64,000 bases of DNA from Wurfbainia villosa. Lineage: Eukaryota > Streptophyta > Magnoliopsida > Zingiberales > Zingiberaceae. Both the position numbers and the translations under genes were made by a program. A model generated the notes under the pieces. It saw nothing but the letters and a program-made list of their open reading frames with translations, did no database searches and was not told the origin of the DNA. The DNA is taken from NCBI GenBank assembly GCA_025175895.1, contig CM046003.1:45750335-45814334 (forward strand), written 5' to 3'. Each line of letters starts with the position of its first letter. Position 1 is the first letter of the stretch. Positions 12,187-24,989 of this stretch are shown here, piece after piece.

Positions 12187-12750
12187 GGCTACGTTTGGTA
12201 CGGGGTAATGTAATCAACCTTGTAATGTAATCAAGTTTGTAATGTAATGTAATGTGTATACATTACTGTGTTTGGTTAGTGATTGTTGTGTAATGTTTGA
12301 TTACAAAAGTGATTACATTCGTTTGTTTGGTGTCCACATTTTTTATAAGGAATGTAATTCATATTATTATAAAATGCACGGCCGGCTGATCGCCGGTTGT
12401 CGGCGGCCGGCGGCCGGCCGGCTACGGCCGGTCGATCGGTCGGCGGCCACGGCCGGCCACGGCCGCTGGCCGGTCGGCCGCCACGGTCGCCACTGGTCAT
12501 CATTTACCAAATTTCGAGAAGTAATTAGAAAAAATAAAAGAAGGACATATTTGTAAAGATAAATATTGAGTCCGTAATGTAATCGGATTACATCGCTTTT
12601 CCTTCGTAATCGAGATTACGGATCTTGACTCTTATTTTGTAATGCGATTACATTACATTACATCTTTGAAATGTTAACAAACAAAGTAAATCATCTTGTA
12701 ATGTAATCCGATTACATTACAAGCCTGATTATCCTGTACCAAACGTAGCC
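12187..12750 (+). mobile_element. Tourist/PIF-Harbinger-type MITE
   Basis: A 564-bp element has near-perfect terminal inverted repeats (GGCTACGTTTGGTAC at each end) and a 3-bp TTA target duplication at 12184-12186 and 12751-12753. Its arms are rich in TAATGTAATC. There is no transposase, so it is non-autonomous. A CG-rich block sits inside it. Confidence 0.85.
12375..12500. repeat. CGGCCGG-rich block inside the MITE
   Basis: About 125 bp is composed largely of CGGCCGG/GGTCGGC-type units, in sharp contrast with the AT-rich arms on both sides. The ORFs in it are low-complexity artefacts. Confidence 0.8.
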
Positions 12751-12753
12751 TTA

Positions 12754-13034
12754 GTGTAGGCTAATTACCTATTGCAAGAGAAACTTCATACATAAAATAA
12801 AATTGAAATAAATATTTAAACACCCGCTTAATAATATTTAAAAAAAAAAAACCAGCGCCCGTTTCTTCCTATATATGGAGGGACCGAGTGGAGCGAGGCA
12901 GAAGCAAAAGGTTGAGGGTTTTAGGGCGTCTCCATTCTCTCCGGTCAAGCTCCTCCATGGAGGGAGGCCTTTGACTCATAGAGCTTCCGGCTAGTTGAAG
13001 ACGCGCGTGTTCAACATACTTCCGGCTTGAGCTC
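12754..13034 (+). other. gap: upstream flank of the ROP relic
   Basis: No gene is seen. A TATATATGG box lies at about 12872, about 160 bp before the first recognisable ROP codons, and may be the old ROP promoter. Confidence 0.3.
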
Positions 13035-13498
13035 GTCGGGAAGATGTGTATGCTTATGTCCTACACCAGCAGCGGTTTCCCCACGGTCAGCGCTTGCGAA
13101 TCTCGAACTCTCCACCCCCCCCCCCCCTTTTGTGCTTCAGCTCCGATCTATTTCTGGTCGTTTTGATTTCGATGACGATCTTGCGAATCATGCTCTTGTC
13201 TTCGTAATCTGAATGAATTTCTTTGTAGAGATACTACTTGTATTTTTTTTCTTTTTGTCGACAGGATTATGTCGGCACCGTATTCAATAAATTTTGTGTG
13301 AATGTAGTCGTCGACGGAAACCCAGTCGCTGTGGCTAAGAAGGCAAGGGAAATCGGAAACCTCATATTTTTTCTATTATATCTGCAATACGTATGTTTCT
13401 TTCTACCTGACACTTCCTCCTTTTCACTTTCCAGTGGATTCCTGAACTAATGCCCTATGATCCTGGTGTGCCAATTATTCTTGTTGGCACAAAGCTAG
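13035..13498 (+). pseudogene. ROP/RAC small GTPase relic
   Basis: Three pieces match plant ROP GTPases in order. At 13035-13085 is the P-loop exon, VGKMCMLMSYTSSGFPT, ending at a GT donor exactly where ROP exon 1 ends. At 13265-13357, after an AG acceptor, is DYVGTVFNKFCVNVVVDGNP. At 13435-13498 is WIPELMPYDPGVPIILVGTKL, followed by GTAAGT. The P-loop Lys-Thr has become Lys-Met. The stretch that normally carries the switch II DTAGQE motif is replaced by unrelated codons (VAVAKKAREIG), and the exons after TKL are absent. ROPs are plasma-membrane switches for polarised growth. This copy cannot bind GTP normally and is a degraded or partial duplicate. Confidence 0.8.
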
Positions 13499-14074
13499 GT
13501 AAGTCAAGTTTTTAGTCACATCAATGATGCCAAGGTTTCCGTGATATATTTTTCTTGAAATCTTTATTCTTGGAATCGTTACGAATGATGTCGTCGACAG
13601 ATTTCAAAGTATTCAAGAAAACATAGCCTTTTTGTTTTCGATTCACTGTGATGAAGAGGAATAGACTTTTTGTTGGCCCTCGGCAATTACAGCAAAAAAT
13701 TCTCGTGCAACATTTGTGTTTGGCGACGAAAGCTTACTGACGAAAGGAATAAAAATAAAGGATGGATTTTTTTTAATATTATGCACTGTTCTGTTTTTTT
13801 GCTATGCAATTTTACAGCTGCGGAATTCTAGTTTCTTAATAGCAGTTTCCATTTTCTTTGGAAAATTGCAAATTTTAGTTGCCATATCCATATTTAATCT
13901 AAAAATAGTTAAAATATTATTCGAGCTCTATTTCGCCACGAAAATCACGGATCCAGATTTATCTCCGAGCTCTATTTCCCCACTTTGGATCTCTTCCATC
14001 ACAAGGCAACCGCAGGGTATCTCACAAGGTCGCGGGAAGCGAAGAGGAAGGAAGGTGACTGATCGATAGGTCCC
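13499..14074 (+). other. upstream region and probable 5' UTR of SEC3
   Basis: No coding frame is supported here; the 117-codon ORF is not convincing. The 60 bp before the ATG are purine-rich (GCGGGAAGCGAAGAGGAAGGAAGG), like plant 5' leaders. No clear TATA box was identified. Confidence 0.35.
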
Positions 14075-17000
14075 ATGGCGAGATCGAGTGCCGATGACTT
14101 CGAGCTGAGGCGAGCATGTGAGGTGGCCATTGACGCTGCCATCAACAAGCAGAAGGTGGTGCTGTCGATGCGCGTCGCCAAGAGTCGTGGCGTCTGGGGC
14201 AAAGCCAGCAAACTGGGGCGACAGATGGCCAAACCCAGAGTCCTGGCCCTCACCAGTACGTCTCACCTAACGTTGTATTGAAAAAGAATTGAAACATTAA
14301 ATTCTCTAATGGCTCCAAATAAGTGCATTACCATACGTGTAAGTCTCGACGATAATATCATATAAGAACACCAATTTTTACAATATATATATATATATAT
14401 ATATAATTGTTTCTATAGCATGTTTCAGTTTTACATCAAAATCAATCCACTTATTTATACAGAATAAATTGACCTCTTCGATCGAGTCCAAAATTGTTTT
14501 ACAATTGCTGTACCATTACCATACACCTAAAAGTTTCAGTTAACTCTGCAATTGACAATATCATATCAAGAGCACCAATTATAATATATAGTTTTTTTTT
14601 AATTTTTCACAAATTCAATCAGCCTATACAGACCGAATGAATTTAAGTATTCGCTAAAAATATAGGCTTGTCTTGTTGTTCTAGGTTCTGCAATATGTTA
14701 TTGATGTTTTAAAAATACTTTATAGTTTCTTTAAGATGTAACATTACATCATGAAATAAATGGAGAAAAAAAACACCATAGATAGTGGTTGTATGTAGGC
14801 ATGCCATTTTCTACTTGTATGACTTTTAAAGTATTTTTTACTTTTCATATTTAAATTGCATTTAGAAATATCTTTTGGAAAATTGGAGGAAGCAGCTGAT
14901 ATAGATATATGTATATACAGATAAAATGACAAAAAGAAAAAAAAGAGAAGTTGTGCTAGTTCTAACTATCTGGATTTAGCTATATGAATCGTAAAATTAA
15001 ATATTTAGGATTTAAATAATTGCTTAAACATCTACATTATGCAGGACAAGAATTTGTTAAGATGCCATCTTTAGGAAAATGTACATTCACATTTGTCTAA
15101 TCATGCAGCCAAAACAAAAGGTCCAAAAATCAAGGCTTTTCTTCGTGTTTTGAAAGATTCAGGAGGAGTACTTGAGGTATCTTAAAATGATATGCTTATG
15201 AATATGTACTGAATAATTTGTCCCTTGTAATGTATAGTTAATAATAATACCTTTATATATATTTTTTAATAATAATGGTTGTGAATATGTACAAAATAAT
15301 TTTGTCCCTTGAAATGTCTAGTTAATAATAATACTTTTATGTCTTCATTCATTTGGTAGCTAGCTAAACATTTAACTTATTTTTTGTCATTTGAAAATTT
15401 GCTTATAAGTTTCGTGCTACCTAGAAGGACTGTTTTTGATGCTCAAAATCTTCTTGTACTGAAAGCCTTAAAACTCCTTTCAAAATCAAGTGTTTTTTTT
15501 AACAATCTCGAAAGTTCTGATTGTAAGATGTTTGGTTTCTAATTCTTTCTTTTCTTAAATTGAATAAAATGATGCTTACAGCTGTTACACCAAAATTGCT
15601 GATGTACTCATTCTCACAACCTCTATTAATTTTGTAGCCTGCAAAAATTTACAAATTGAAACATCTTTCAAAAGTGGAAGTCATGCAAAATGATCCAAGT
15701 GGGTGCACATTCATGCTGGTATTTTCAAATCTTGTGTCCCTTGGAATTCTACTGAGCCTTTTGCTGAACCTTGTGGTTCATTTCCTTCTATTGCATTTTC
15801 TTTAGGGATTTGATAATCTTAGAAACCAAAGTGTTGCTCCTCCTCAGTGGACTATGAGAAACAAAGGTGACAGGTGATTGTCTGCAAACTACTCTGCATC
15901 AAAGATGGATACAAGGATATGCTCTATAAAGAATGCACTTATTTATTGATTTCTTCTTGCAGGAACCGCATACTTCTATGCATTTTAAACATGGGCAAGG
16001 AGATATTGGGACGTCTTCCAAAAGTTGTTGGGATAGACATAGTGGAGATGGCTCTCTGGGCAAAGGTGCCCGTCCATTATATATATATATATATATGAAC
16101 ATGTGAATGTCTATGCATGTGATTCATTAACTATTTGGTAGGCCGAAACCACATGGTGATGATAGTTACCCCAACAAGACTTATTTATGAACATAATCAG
16201 TCTTAACCTCTGACATGTTAGATCTAAATGAAAATTGTCATTATATAATTTCGTGAATACAAAGACATGAGTCTTCCAGGAAGAATAAAATTAAAAGATT
16301 TTATTATTACCTTAAGGTTTACAGTGTTCTTTATATGTGAAGCTGTACCATGTTGCAAATTCAAGACTACATATTAGATTAGGAATTAGGAAAGTATTTA
16401 TATAAAAAAAAAGATGAAAAAAGCTTTGAATGGTAACTACTTTGGCAAAGTATCTTACTCTTCCTTTTCCAACCATCTTCCATCAAGCATGATAGCGCAA
16501 GAACTGACTGCTCTTGTTTTTCCCGAGTTTGAAACTGTTGTTGTCATGTAATTGTTAGAATTTTGAGTTTCAGTGTTTCTTCAGTTGAAGCTGACAAATC
16601 CTACTTCTTTCTCTCTTTTTTATCTGCAGTTCAATTTACAAAAGGTTTTCAACAGTCATTCTTCTTATTTTATTCAGTGCATATGATTAGTGAACACGGT
16701 GTTTGGATATAGGCATTGAATGTTCTATACCTATACATTGTCTACTGTGTATGTATACCAAAACCAAAAAACATCGGAAAATAAATTGTACATTCTGCTA
16801 CAGGAGAATAATACTGCAGTAAGCAGTCAAGTGATTGCTCATGGTGGGCAAGATGCATCTGGTTTGATTCAAGGTCACTCACAAGTTACTGTTGCAAAAG
16901 ATCTTGTTTCACAAGCTGAAGAAGAGGACATGGAGGCTCTCCTTGGCACGTATGTTACTCGATTATGTTTGAATTATCATGTAAAAATCATGCCTAGAAT

Positions 17001-20000
17001 GCCAGGTTTGCATTTTTTAGATTTCTATGATGCTTTTTGTTGCTCAGTAAAATAGAGCATTTAATTACCCTGATGAGTTTTATTTTTCTTGTCAAATTAC
17101 CCTTCAAGTGTTTATTTTCTAATATATGATTCTGTGCCCCCCTTTATCTTTTGATAATTTTTTACTTTCATTATGTCCATATTGTTCCATCTAATATTCA
17201 TACTTACATCATGATTCATACACAAGATATTCTGATGCAGGTATGTTATGGGAATTGGTGAAGCAGAAGCATTTTCTGAAAGGTTAAAGAGGGAACTTCT
17301 GGCTTTAGAAGCAGCAAATGTTCATGCACTTGTTGAATGTGAATCCATAATAGAGGAGGTACTGTTGGTTTTGTTATTCAATTTTATACACTGAGTTACT
17401 AGCAAGGCCTCTCCAACTTTAGATATCAGTTTGTTGAAAGCATTATCATCTGCCCTAGCTCATGCTTTTGGGATAGGAGATCATTTGGTCAGTTTCTATT
17501 TTTTTTAAATATATGGCCAGTTATGTCAACTCATATATTGGGTTGACCTAGCACAGGTATGGGATATGGTCAGTTAATCAACTTTAATAAATTTTATTCA
17601 TGTTCATTACCAATCTAGGACTACTTGTTTGGATTCAACCTTGTGCCCCATAAACTCCTTTCATGACTTCAATATGATAGGCAAAATCTTTACTTTCTTC
17701 TCATGATAATTGATGTAATGATAAGGGTTTAAAGGAAGTCCAAGTTAGCGATCAAAGAATTGTTTGCAAAATGTAAATGTAAGAACAGATCCTGAACAGT
17801 TTGGATTGGATTTGTAATAGAGTATAATTCAATATCTCAATGTATGTATGAATGTGATTTGGTTCCATGTAGATCAAGGAACAGGTTGGTTAACTAGTTT
17901 GTTAAACTTCACAGGTATTGCAAGGATTAGAAGCTGCCAGCGCATGCGTGGAAGATATGGATGAGTGGCTTGGCATTTTTAATGTGAAACTTCGGCATAT
18001 GAGAGAGGATATTGAATCAGTAAGTAGAACCTGATGAATAGTTAGTTTCCATTATCTTACGCTTAAGTGGGAACAACTTAGGTAGAATATTTAGCAAGAA
18101 AATTTCTCCTTTTTTTTCTTTTAAAAAAAAGCTATAATTGCATGTTGACATGTCTATCTTCATTTTCCTGCATTCCTAACTGTTAGACTTGCATATTTTT
18201 CTTTCTACCTTCAAGATTGAATCACGTAATAATAAGTTGGAGTTGCAATCCGTGAGCAACAAGGCTCTCATTGAGGAACTTGATAGACTACTTGAACGCT
18301 TTCAAATCCCCGAAGAGGTGTGTAGTATTTTACAAAATAGTGAATTCAAATTTAGACACATAATCTATTTATTGTTTGAAGTTTTAATATTGGTTGCGCT
18401 GGCAGTATGAGGCATGTCTCACAGGAGATTACTTCGATGAGGTCAACATGCACAAAAATGTTGAGGTTTGTGAATGGCTAACTAGTGCGTTGCACAATCT
18501 TGAAGCATCAAATTTGGATCCCTGCTATGCAAAAATGAGAGGTGTATGTTCTTCAATCTTTCTGTGTGTTACTAACCCTCTTAGACTTGCTTTCCAAGAG
18601 CCCGTTGCTGTGGGGCCAACCACAGTTAGCAATGATGAGCTATTAGAAGTTTATTGAGTTTATGCCAATTTAGTTAGTCAAGATTCAGATTGCTTATTAT
18701 CAAATGCTTATCTAGTTTGACAAACAGAGCACGTTAAAAAATGTAGGACAAATGTTAGTCCACATGAGCTCAAATCATGACCCTTTTGCTAAATTTATTT
18801 TGCATTTTCATGTTCCAGTCCCATATATTTATTCTTAAACTGTTTTTTTTATTTTATTGTTTTTTAAAGTTCTTTCATCACTTGTTCAATTTCAAAAAAT
18901 TTATATTTTTTTTCTACAATTATATGTTTTCCATGTAGTTGATATCCCTTTTAATCTTCTTTGACATCTTAATTCATTCTTGATCTTCAATTACTTTTTT
19001 TATGCAGATCAAGGAAAAACGTGCAGAACTTGTATTATTAAAATGCACATTTGTTTGTCGAGCATCAGAGTTCTTGCGAAATTACTTTCCAAGTTTGGTG
19101 GACCAGATGATGAATGAGAAGAGTTTATTTTCTCAGGTGATCTAGTCGTCAATTATTTCAAAAAGGAAATTGTTTGTGAAGTTTAGACTAACTTGGTAAC
19201 CTGCAGCGTGGACAACTCCAGAGACCTGACCATGCAGACCTCAGGTATAAATGCAGGACATATGCAAGACTTCTGATGCATATAAAGGTTTGTCTGGTAC
19301 TATTATCTTGGATTCACTAATGGTATGCCCATGACTATTTTACCCTATTTGAAACTTCTTAGACGCTTGACAAAAATTGCTTGGCTCCTTTGCGGAAAGC
19401 TTTCTGTCATTCTCTAAATCTGTTGCTTCGTCGAGAGGTCAGTGATTTATGATGGTGCCATTAATTACAGTTCCTGATGATTACTTTGCTACCGGGCTTG
19501 TGTTAGTTTAAATGAAGATTATGTATATGAAATTAAAATTCATACTATTATAGGCACGCGAATTTGCTAATGAACTCCGTGCTAGTACCAAAGTAGCGAA
19601 TACTAAACCAGTTCTCTGGCTTGAGGGTCCGATACCTGCATGCCAGGGAGCCAATGCAGATTCTTCTTCGGTTTCTGAAGCATACTCCAAGATGTTGACA
19701 GTTTTCATTCCTCTTCTTGTGGATGAGGTTCTTTTTGTTATTGATTCTTGCATCTTACTTTATAATTAAGTCTAAACGACCAATAACTCTTACCTTTTTT
19801 TTTCCTACCAGAGTGCTTTTTTTGCTAATTTTATGTGCTTTGATGTTGCGGCACTTGCTTCATCTGATGCAACTGCTGTTAGCGGTAAGCCCATCTCTAA
19901 TAGCACAAACAACACTACTCGGCCAATGATGGTTCCTCAAGGAAATTAATTCATTTCTTGTCTAGCCTTTTTTTATTGTCCTATTAAGTAAAATCATCAT

Positions 20001-23000
20001 AGACAAATTCTTCTCTTGGAATAGTTTACAATTTTTCTTCAACTTACACAATTTTCATATTCTTCAGGCAATGAGGCTGCCGAGCTTGCAATTCTAAATG
20101 AGTGTCTAAAAGAACTACTTGCTGGGCTTGAGGTAAATTCAGTCTCATACACCATCAGCAAGGAAAAATACGTTCCCTAAAAAGCATCACATGAACAACA
20201 TGAATGATCATTGTCTAAAAAAGTGTCTCATGCTGCAACATGTGCTCATATATACTTATGGTAATGTAGCACATGATCTTGCGTGTATAACATATGGTTG
20301 CATATACATATGCAGCTGCATATCACTTTAACCTTTAACCTTCAACTTTCATAGATTAAGCTAGTTTGTTAGTTCATTGGACCTTTACATCCTAAGAATA
20401 AATTGGATAAGATGAAGATGATCATTTAGGTTATTTCCAGTTAGTAATCAGTAAAACTGTAGGGCAAAGAAAGAGATGCCTTGGTTTAATATGTGGAAAT
20501 ACTATGGGTAGGTTAATCTAGATGCAATAAGGACCTATTGTTTTCTAAAGTTTCTTTCATCTTCCAGATTAAGGAAAAGCATGACTAACATTTTACAATC
20601 TTCCTTTAGGAGGATTTTTATTCGATAGTGGATTGGGCATATAAAATTGATCCATTATGCTGCATAACGATGCATGGTATTACAGAACGGTATCTTTCGG
20701 CTGATAAGGCTGAAACTTCTGGGTTTGTGCACCTGCTTCTTGATGATATGGAAACAAGGATCTCAATGTTGTTCAGCAGGGTATGTTATGCGCTAAGTTG
20801 TCATTATGCTTGTTATATCGTATAATGTTTGGTGAACATCTTAAACCCTTGTTTTCTTTATAGTTTGTTGACGATGCTTGTTATTCAGTGGAGAAATATG
20901 AACGTGGACGACAAACAGGAGTTCTCCCTTGCATTCAAAGGTAAGCTTTCCCTTCAGTCTATACCAATATTGTATCCCTCTGAAAGCAACCTACCTTTTG
21001 TTTACTTCCATTCTACCTTGAACACTGTATGTTGAATTTCCTTTCAACTGCTCTACATTTTAGATTGAAAATTAAGGGGTTGTGGTTAAGGGATCGTTCT
21101 AGTCTTCAGTCAATATTAATACTATATTGACATTGGTAAATATCTTATGCTACTTGTGCCAAATGTAGTTCCAATGACACGACTTATACAGGGCTTATCT
21201 CGACGGACACCATCTGAGATAGAAAGATTCTTTCCTCGATAGGTATCCTTCAATTTCATTTGCCTATCATGGGAGGAGATGAAATGCTATAAAAAGAGAG
21301 AGGATCAAAAGAAGGAAGGAATCAATTTGACATCAACAGCAGTATTCAATTATACAATTTCTCAGGAAATTATTTAATGAAGGTCTTGGAAAATTATAAA
21401 TTTGTCCTTACTAGGATGATTTACTAATCAATGCTCTCTCATTCAATAGTAATTATTTAAGATGTTTGCTATAATTTTTTATAATTTATTGTTTCGAATT
21501 TTAATTTAATTGACTTTTCAATTCTTGTAGTCATATGTTTGAAGATAAAATTCTTATAATTAGAGATAAAGAACCTAAGCAGAAAGAATTAGAGGATTAA
21601 AACTGTGGTTATAACATGTTGAAATGTGCCGAATAATATCATATTATACCAAACAACAATTAGTTGGGAACATGCTTACACATTTAGCTACACAGCTTGG
21701 TGATTATCTTGTGATTGGACTTATTTAGTTGTGCTAGAATGCTAATAATTCTCTGATAAAACTTTGTGTGCATTATTTTAGCAACTCGTTGCTTTATTGA
21801 ACATATAGTTTGCCAAGTGATCTTGAATAACTTGTTTTATTTGATTGAAAATGATTTCTGGTAGTAACAAAAAAGAAACACAAACATCACTTTTTCAACA
21901 TAGGTTTGCAATTCTTGCATCACGCATGGAACAATACACCCAAGGTCAGTCAAGGGATTTGATAGATCAAGCTTACACTAAAATTGTAAGATTGTTCGAT
22001 ACTCTTGACTTGTGTAATTCACATTTTTTGTATTTTCGTTTTATTTAAGTTGCAATCACAAACATTCGTCTTTTACTCTTGATTAGGTCAGCATCATGTT
22101 TGTGGCATTGGAGAAGGCTGCCCAAGTTGACTCCAAGTATTCTGATATTGTTCTTCTAGAAAACTATGCGGCTTTTCAGAACAGGTAAGTAGGCCGATCA
22201 GACATGGTTACTGGCTTTTCCTATGTATTTTTTTATCATTAGATTTTCTATCTGGTGAATCACACGCCAACCTTTTACACTGTTCTGTTATATGCAGCCT
22301 ATATGACTTAGCCAATGTCGTACCAACCCTAGCAAAATTCTATCACCAAGCTAGTGAATCATATGAGCAGGCTTGCCTTCGTCATGTTAGCATGGTCATT
22401 TACATAGTGAGTGTGCCAAATATATTTCATTTGTGCCATTATTTGTTGGCAATAGATAGGAATCTTCTTAAGGTCTGAACTGAAAGCCATTTCTGAAATA
22501 GCAATCATATTTATTGAAATATATCTTTTCAGCATTTTGAAAAATTGTTCCAGTTCGCCCGCAGAGTTGAGGAATTGATGCACACCATTCCGCCTGAGGA
22601 GGTCAGTGCTTGTAACTTTGTAGTCAAATGCCTTCAATCAGCATCGATTACGTCAAATCTAGCTTGGACTCTTGTGAATGTTGGTTTTTGAAAGGGATTT
22701 CAACTAAAACTCCATGATCCTTGTTACTGTCTAGTCTCATGTTCTAAAAGGACTTTAGAAGGTCTAAAAGGGATTTATAAGCAACATTTTACATGTCCTT
22801 GCAACATGGTATACGAGGTAGGTATGCATCGTATTAGTTGTATTAGCCAATTACATGCACTCATTGCATTAGGTTGGGCATGGTCCAGAGAGGGAACGTG
22901 GATGATCTAGAGCGAGCTTGAAATTGAATACACGAGGCAAATCCTCACATGTGTGACAAAGAATTTCTTTACAAAATAATTTCCCAAATCCTTTATATAT

Positions 23001-24358
23001 ATATATATATAAGTCTTTTTAATTTGTTCTTTTTGATGGGCAAATTGTTTGAATCAGTTTTGTTGGATGAATTCGTTGGTTCTATCGACACTTGAAGTCC
23101 GCCCATCCCCTTTCTTGAGGCTAGCTTTCACGAAGGGATAGTGCATCTTCATCCTATGTCTTGAGTGCACATGTAAAGAGTGTGATTGTTGGATCATAGG
23201 GTAGACTTGCCAAATCTTGTGCATCAATGGGAGCCAATATTCCTCTAAAATGAATCAGCACGTCGGTGCTTCATCTAGTTAATCTTTTTTTTTTTTTTTA
23301 CTATGCTTGCAGTTGTCAGGTTCCAGTGCTTTAGTTTTTTCTTGTATGGACTTTGAGCTTTTACGTTAAAGCCAGCCCACTTCGGTATTTTTTTTGATTC
23401 ATAACAGTCGGTACTTGGGAGTTATTGCTTGTACACTCTGAGTTTCAGATCATTTCTGATTCATCTTATCAACAAGTTCCTTATATAACTTTCTGCAAGT
23501 TTTTGTTTCCAGTGTCAGTTTTCTTTCTTTTTTTTTTCCTTTTTTTTTGTTTATCTTTAGCAATTAATTCATCATCCACTGCTATAGATATGGAACCTCT
23601 TTTTCTTAGTTTTCTTATTTGTGTAATCATCAATGTGCAGATTCCCTTCCAAATTGGAATGTCAAAAGCTGATCTTCGTAAAATGTTGAAGTCTAGCTTA
23701 TCAGGGGTAGGTTAAAAAACAGCATCCTCTTTTTTCCATTCTTTTCAGAGGAATTTCAACTATGCTGTCTCATTGTTTCTGACAGCTCGACAAGATCATC
23801 AATGCCATGTATCGTAAGTTACAGAAGAATATAACTGCACAGGAATTGTTGCCTTCTTTATGGGATAAATGCAAGGTTTGCTTTCTGTTTCATCCTCAAA
23901 TGTTTTTGTGTGCGTGCGTGTGTTTATAGGCCAATTTCCCCGAAGCATTCATACTTCAACATGACAAACATCCTTATGGCCATCATAATTGAGAGACTCA
24001 AGATAGTTCCAATACCATATTGCATTCAACTCTTTTCTTCTTCTTCTTCTTCTTTTTTTTTTTCGCTAAATGACTAACTTGAGAAGAAGACATCCTTCCA
24101 CGTATAGACATAATGAGCCATCGGTCTTGTCTAATAAACGTAAAACATCCTATCTTCCATTGCTTTCTATAGGTACATGTACACTACTAAAATTGTACCA
24201 TTTGAATTGGCGATCTAAAGGTTTAACGATGATTTGCTGCATTGCAGAAGGAATTTCTCGAAAAATACGGAAGTTTCGTTCAGCTAGTCGCCAAAATATA
24301 TGTCAATGAGACTGTTCCTTCGGTGGCAGAGATGAGGGATTCACTTGCTTCGATGTAA
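14075..24358 (+). CDS. SEC3: exocyst complex subunit SEC3 (EXOC1), 25 exons
   Basis: SEC3 is a landmark subunit of the exocyst, which tethers secretory vesicles to the plasma membrane in polarised growth. I joined 25 exons with GT-AG introns and kept phase into one 859-aa frame: 14075-14255, 15109-15176, 15638-15718, 15806-15873, 15963-16065, 16804-16949, 17241-17358, 17915-18019, 18216-18317, 18406-18543, 19008-19136, 19207-19287, 19363-19437, 19554-19727, 19812-19884, 20068-20132, 20610-20780, 20864-20940, 21904-21985, 22087-22184, 22298-22406, 22533-22601, 23641-23706, 23786-23875, 24248-24358. The start MARSSADDFELRRACE and RVAKSRGVWGK match plant SEC3. Residues about 40-170 form the Sec3 PIP2-binding PH-like part, with PKVVGIDIVEMALWAK; the rest is the helical Sec3 C domain, including EEEDMEALLGTYVMGIGEAEAFSERLK and LYDLANVVPTLAKFYHQASE. 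It is shorter than the ~887 aa I recall for Arabidopsis because the acidic loop at the exon 15/16 junction is reduced. Exon joins are inferred, not transcript-backed. Confidence 0.95.
14383..14405. repeat. (AT)n microsatellite in SEC3 intron 1
   Basis: An uninterrupted AT dinucleotide run of about 22 bp. Similar runs lie in intron 5 (about 16078-16096) and intron 22 (about 22997-23012). Confidence 0.9.
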
Positions 24359-24984
24359 ACAAATAGTTTCTCAATTCCTTCATGCTTTCTATTATCACAT
24401 TATGTGATTTTTCTTTTTCCATTATTCTTTTGCATTAAATGCATTATCATCTGCCAATTTTTAGTTATGGAATCATGATTAATTAGTTTGCAACAGATGA
24501 ATAAATTTATTTTTATAAACCCCACCGTTCTCATTATCTGAATGGAGGTAAACTTGTTTTGTTTGATGATAAACTGATTCCTAGCTCTGTCTGTCTCTCC
24601 GATGATGGGTTTGTTTATAAAACATCTCACGGGTTCATTATTCATCTGTGTCAATATTATTAGACTAAATTTTGTTTGGAGAGGCCTTTTTTGGCCGACT
24701 GATTGGATCGATTCATTGATGATTCCTCTTTATTAATTGACCAAATCCTATTCAAGGGCCAAAAATGAACAAGGATTTGTGTTCAGCACTAAGCATCTCC
24801 TAAACAGATGCTCCATAGTCATATAGATTTGTGTTCAGCACTAAGCGTTCCTTAAACATACTTTTTCTAAAGTTTGACACTGTACATGTATTAGTAACTT
24901 CTATCTTGTGTCCCTAACCATAAACACATCGAAGCAGTGGACAACTTCTCAAAATATAGAGACTTCACCCTCAACCAACTTCAA
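24359..24984 (+). other. SEC3 3' UTR and downstream flank
   Basis: No gene is seen. AATAAA-type signals occur at about 24501 and shortly before the retroelement, and could serve SEC3 polyadenylation. The flank stops at the TAAAT duplication of the Tat-type element, about 0.6 kb after the stop codon. Confidence 0.5.
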
Positions 24985-24989
24985 TAAAT
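24985..24989. repeat. 5-bp target site duplication (left), TAAAT
   Basis: It matches TAAAT at 40850-40854 exactly and immediately precedes the LTR start TGATGCGGG. Confidence 0.85.

Noticed and set aside
12254..12556. 100-codon ORF in the MITE
   Set aside because: It crosses the CGGCCGG block and inverted-repeat arm of a non-coding MITE.
20829..21035. Plus-strand ORF reading WRNMNVDDKQEFSLAFKG
   Set aside because: It is the wrong frame of SEC3 exon 18; the correct frame gives FVDDACYSVEKY and splices in phase.
22359..22637. Minus-strand 92-codon ORF
   Set aside because: It is the complement of SEC3 exons 21 and 22 and the intron between them.
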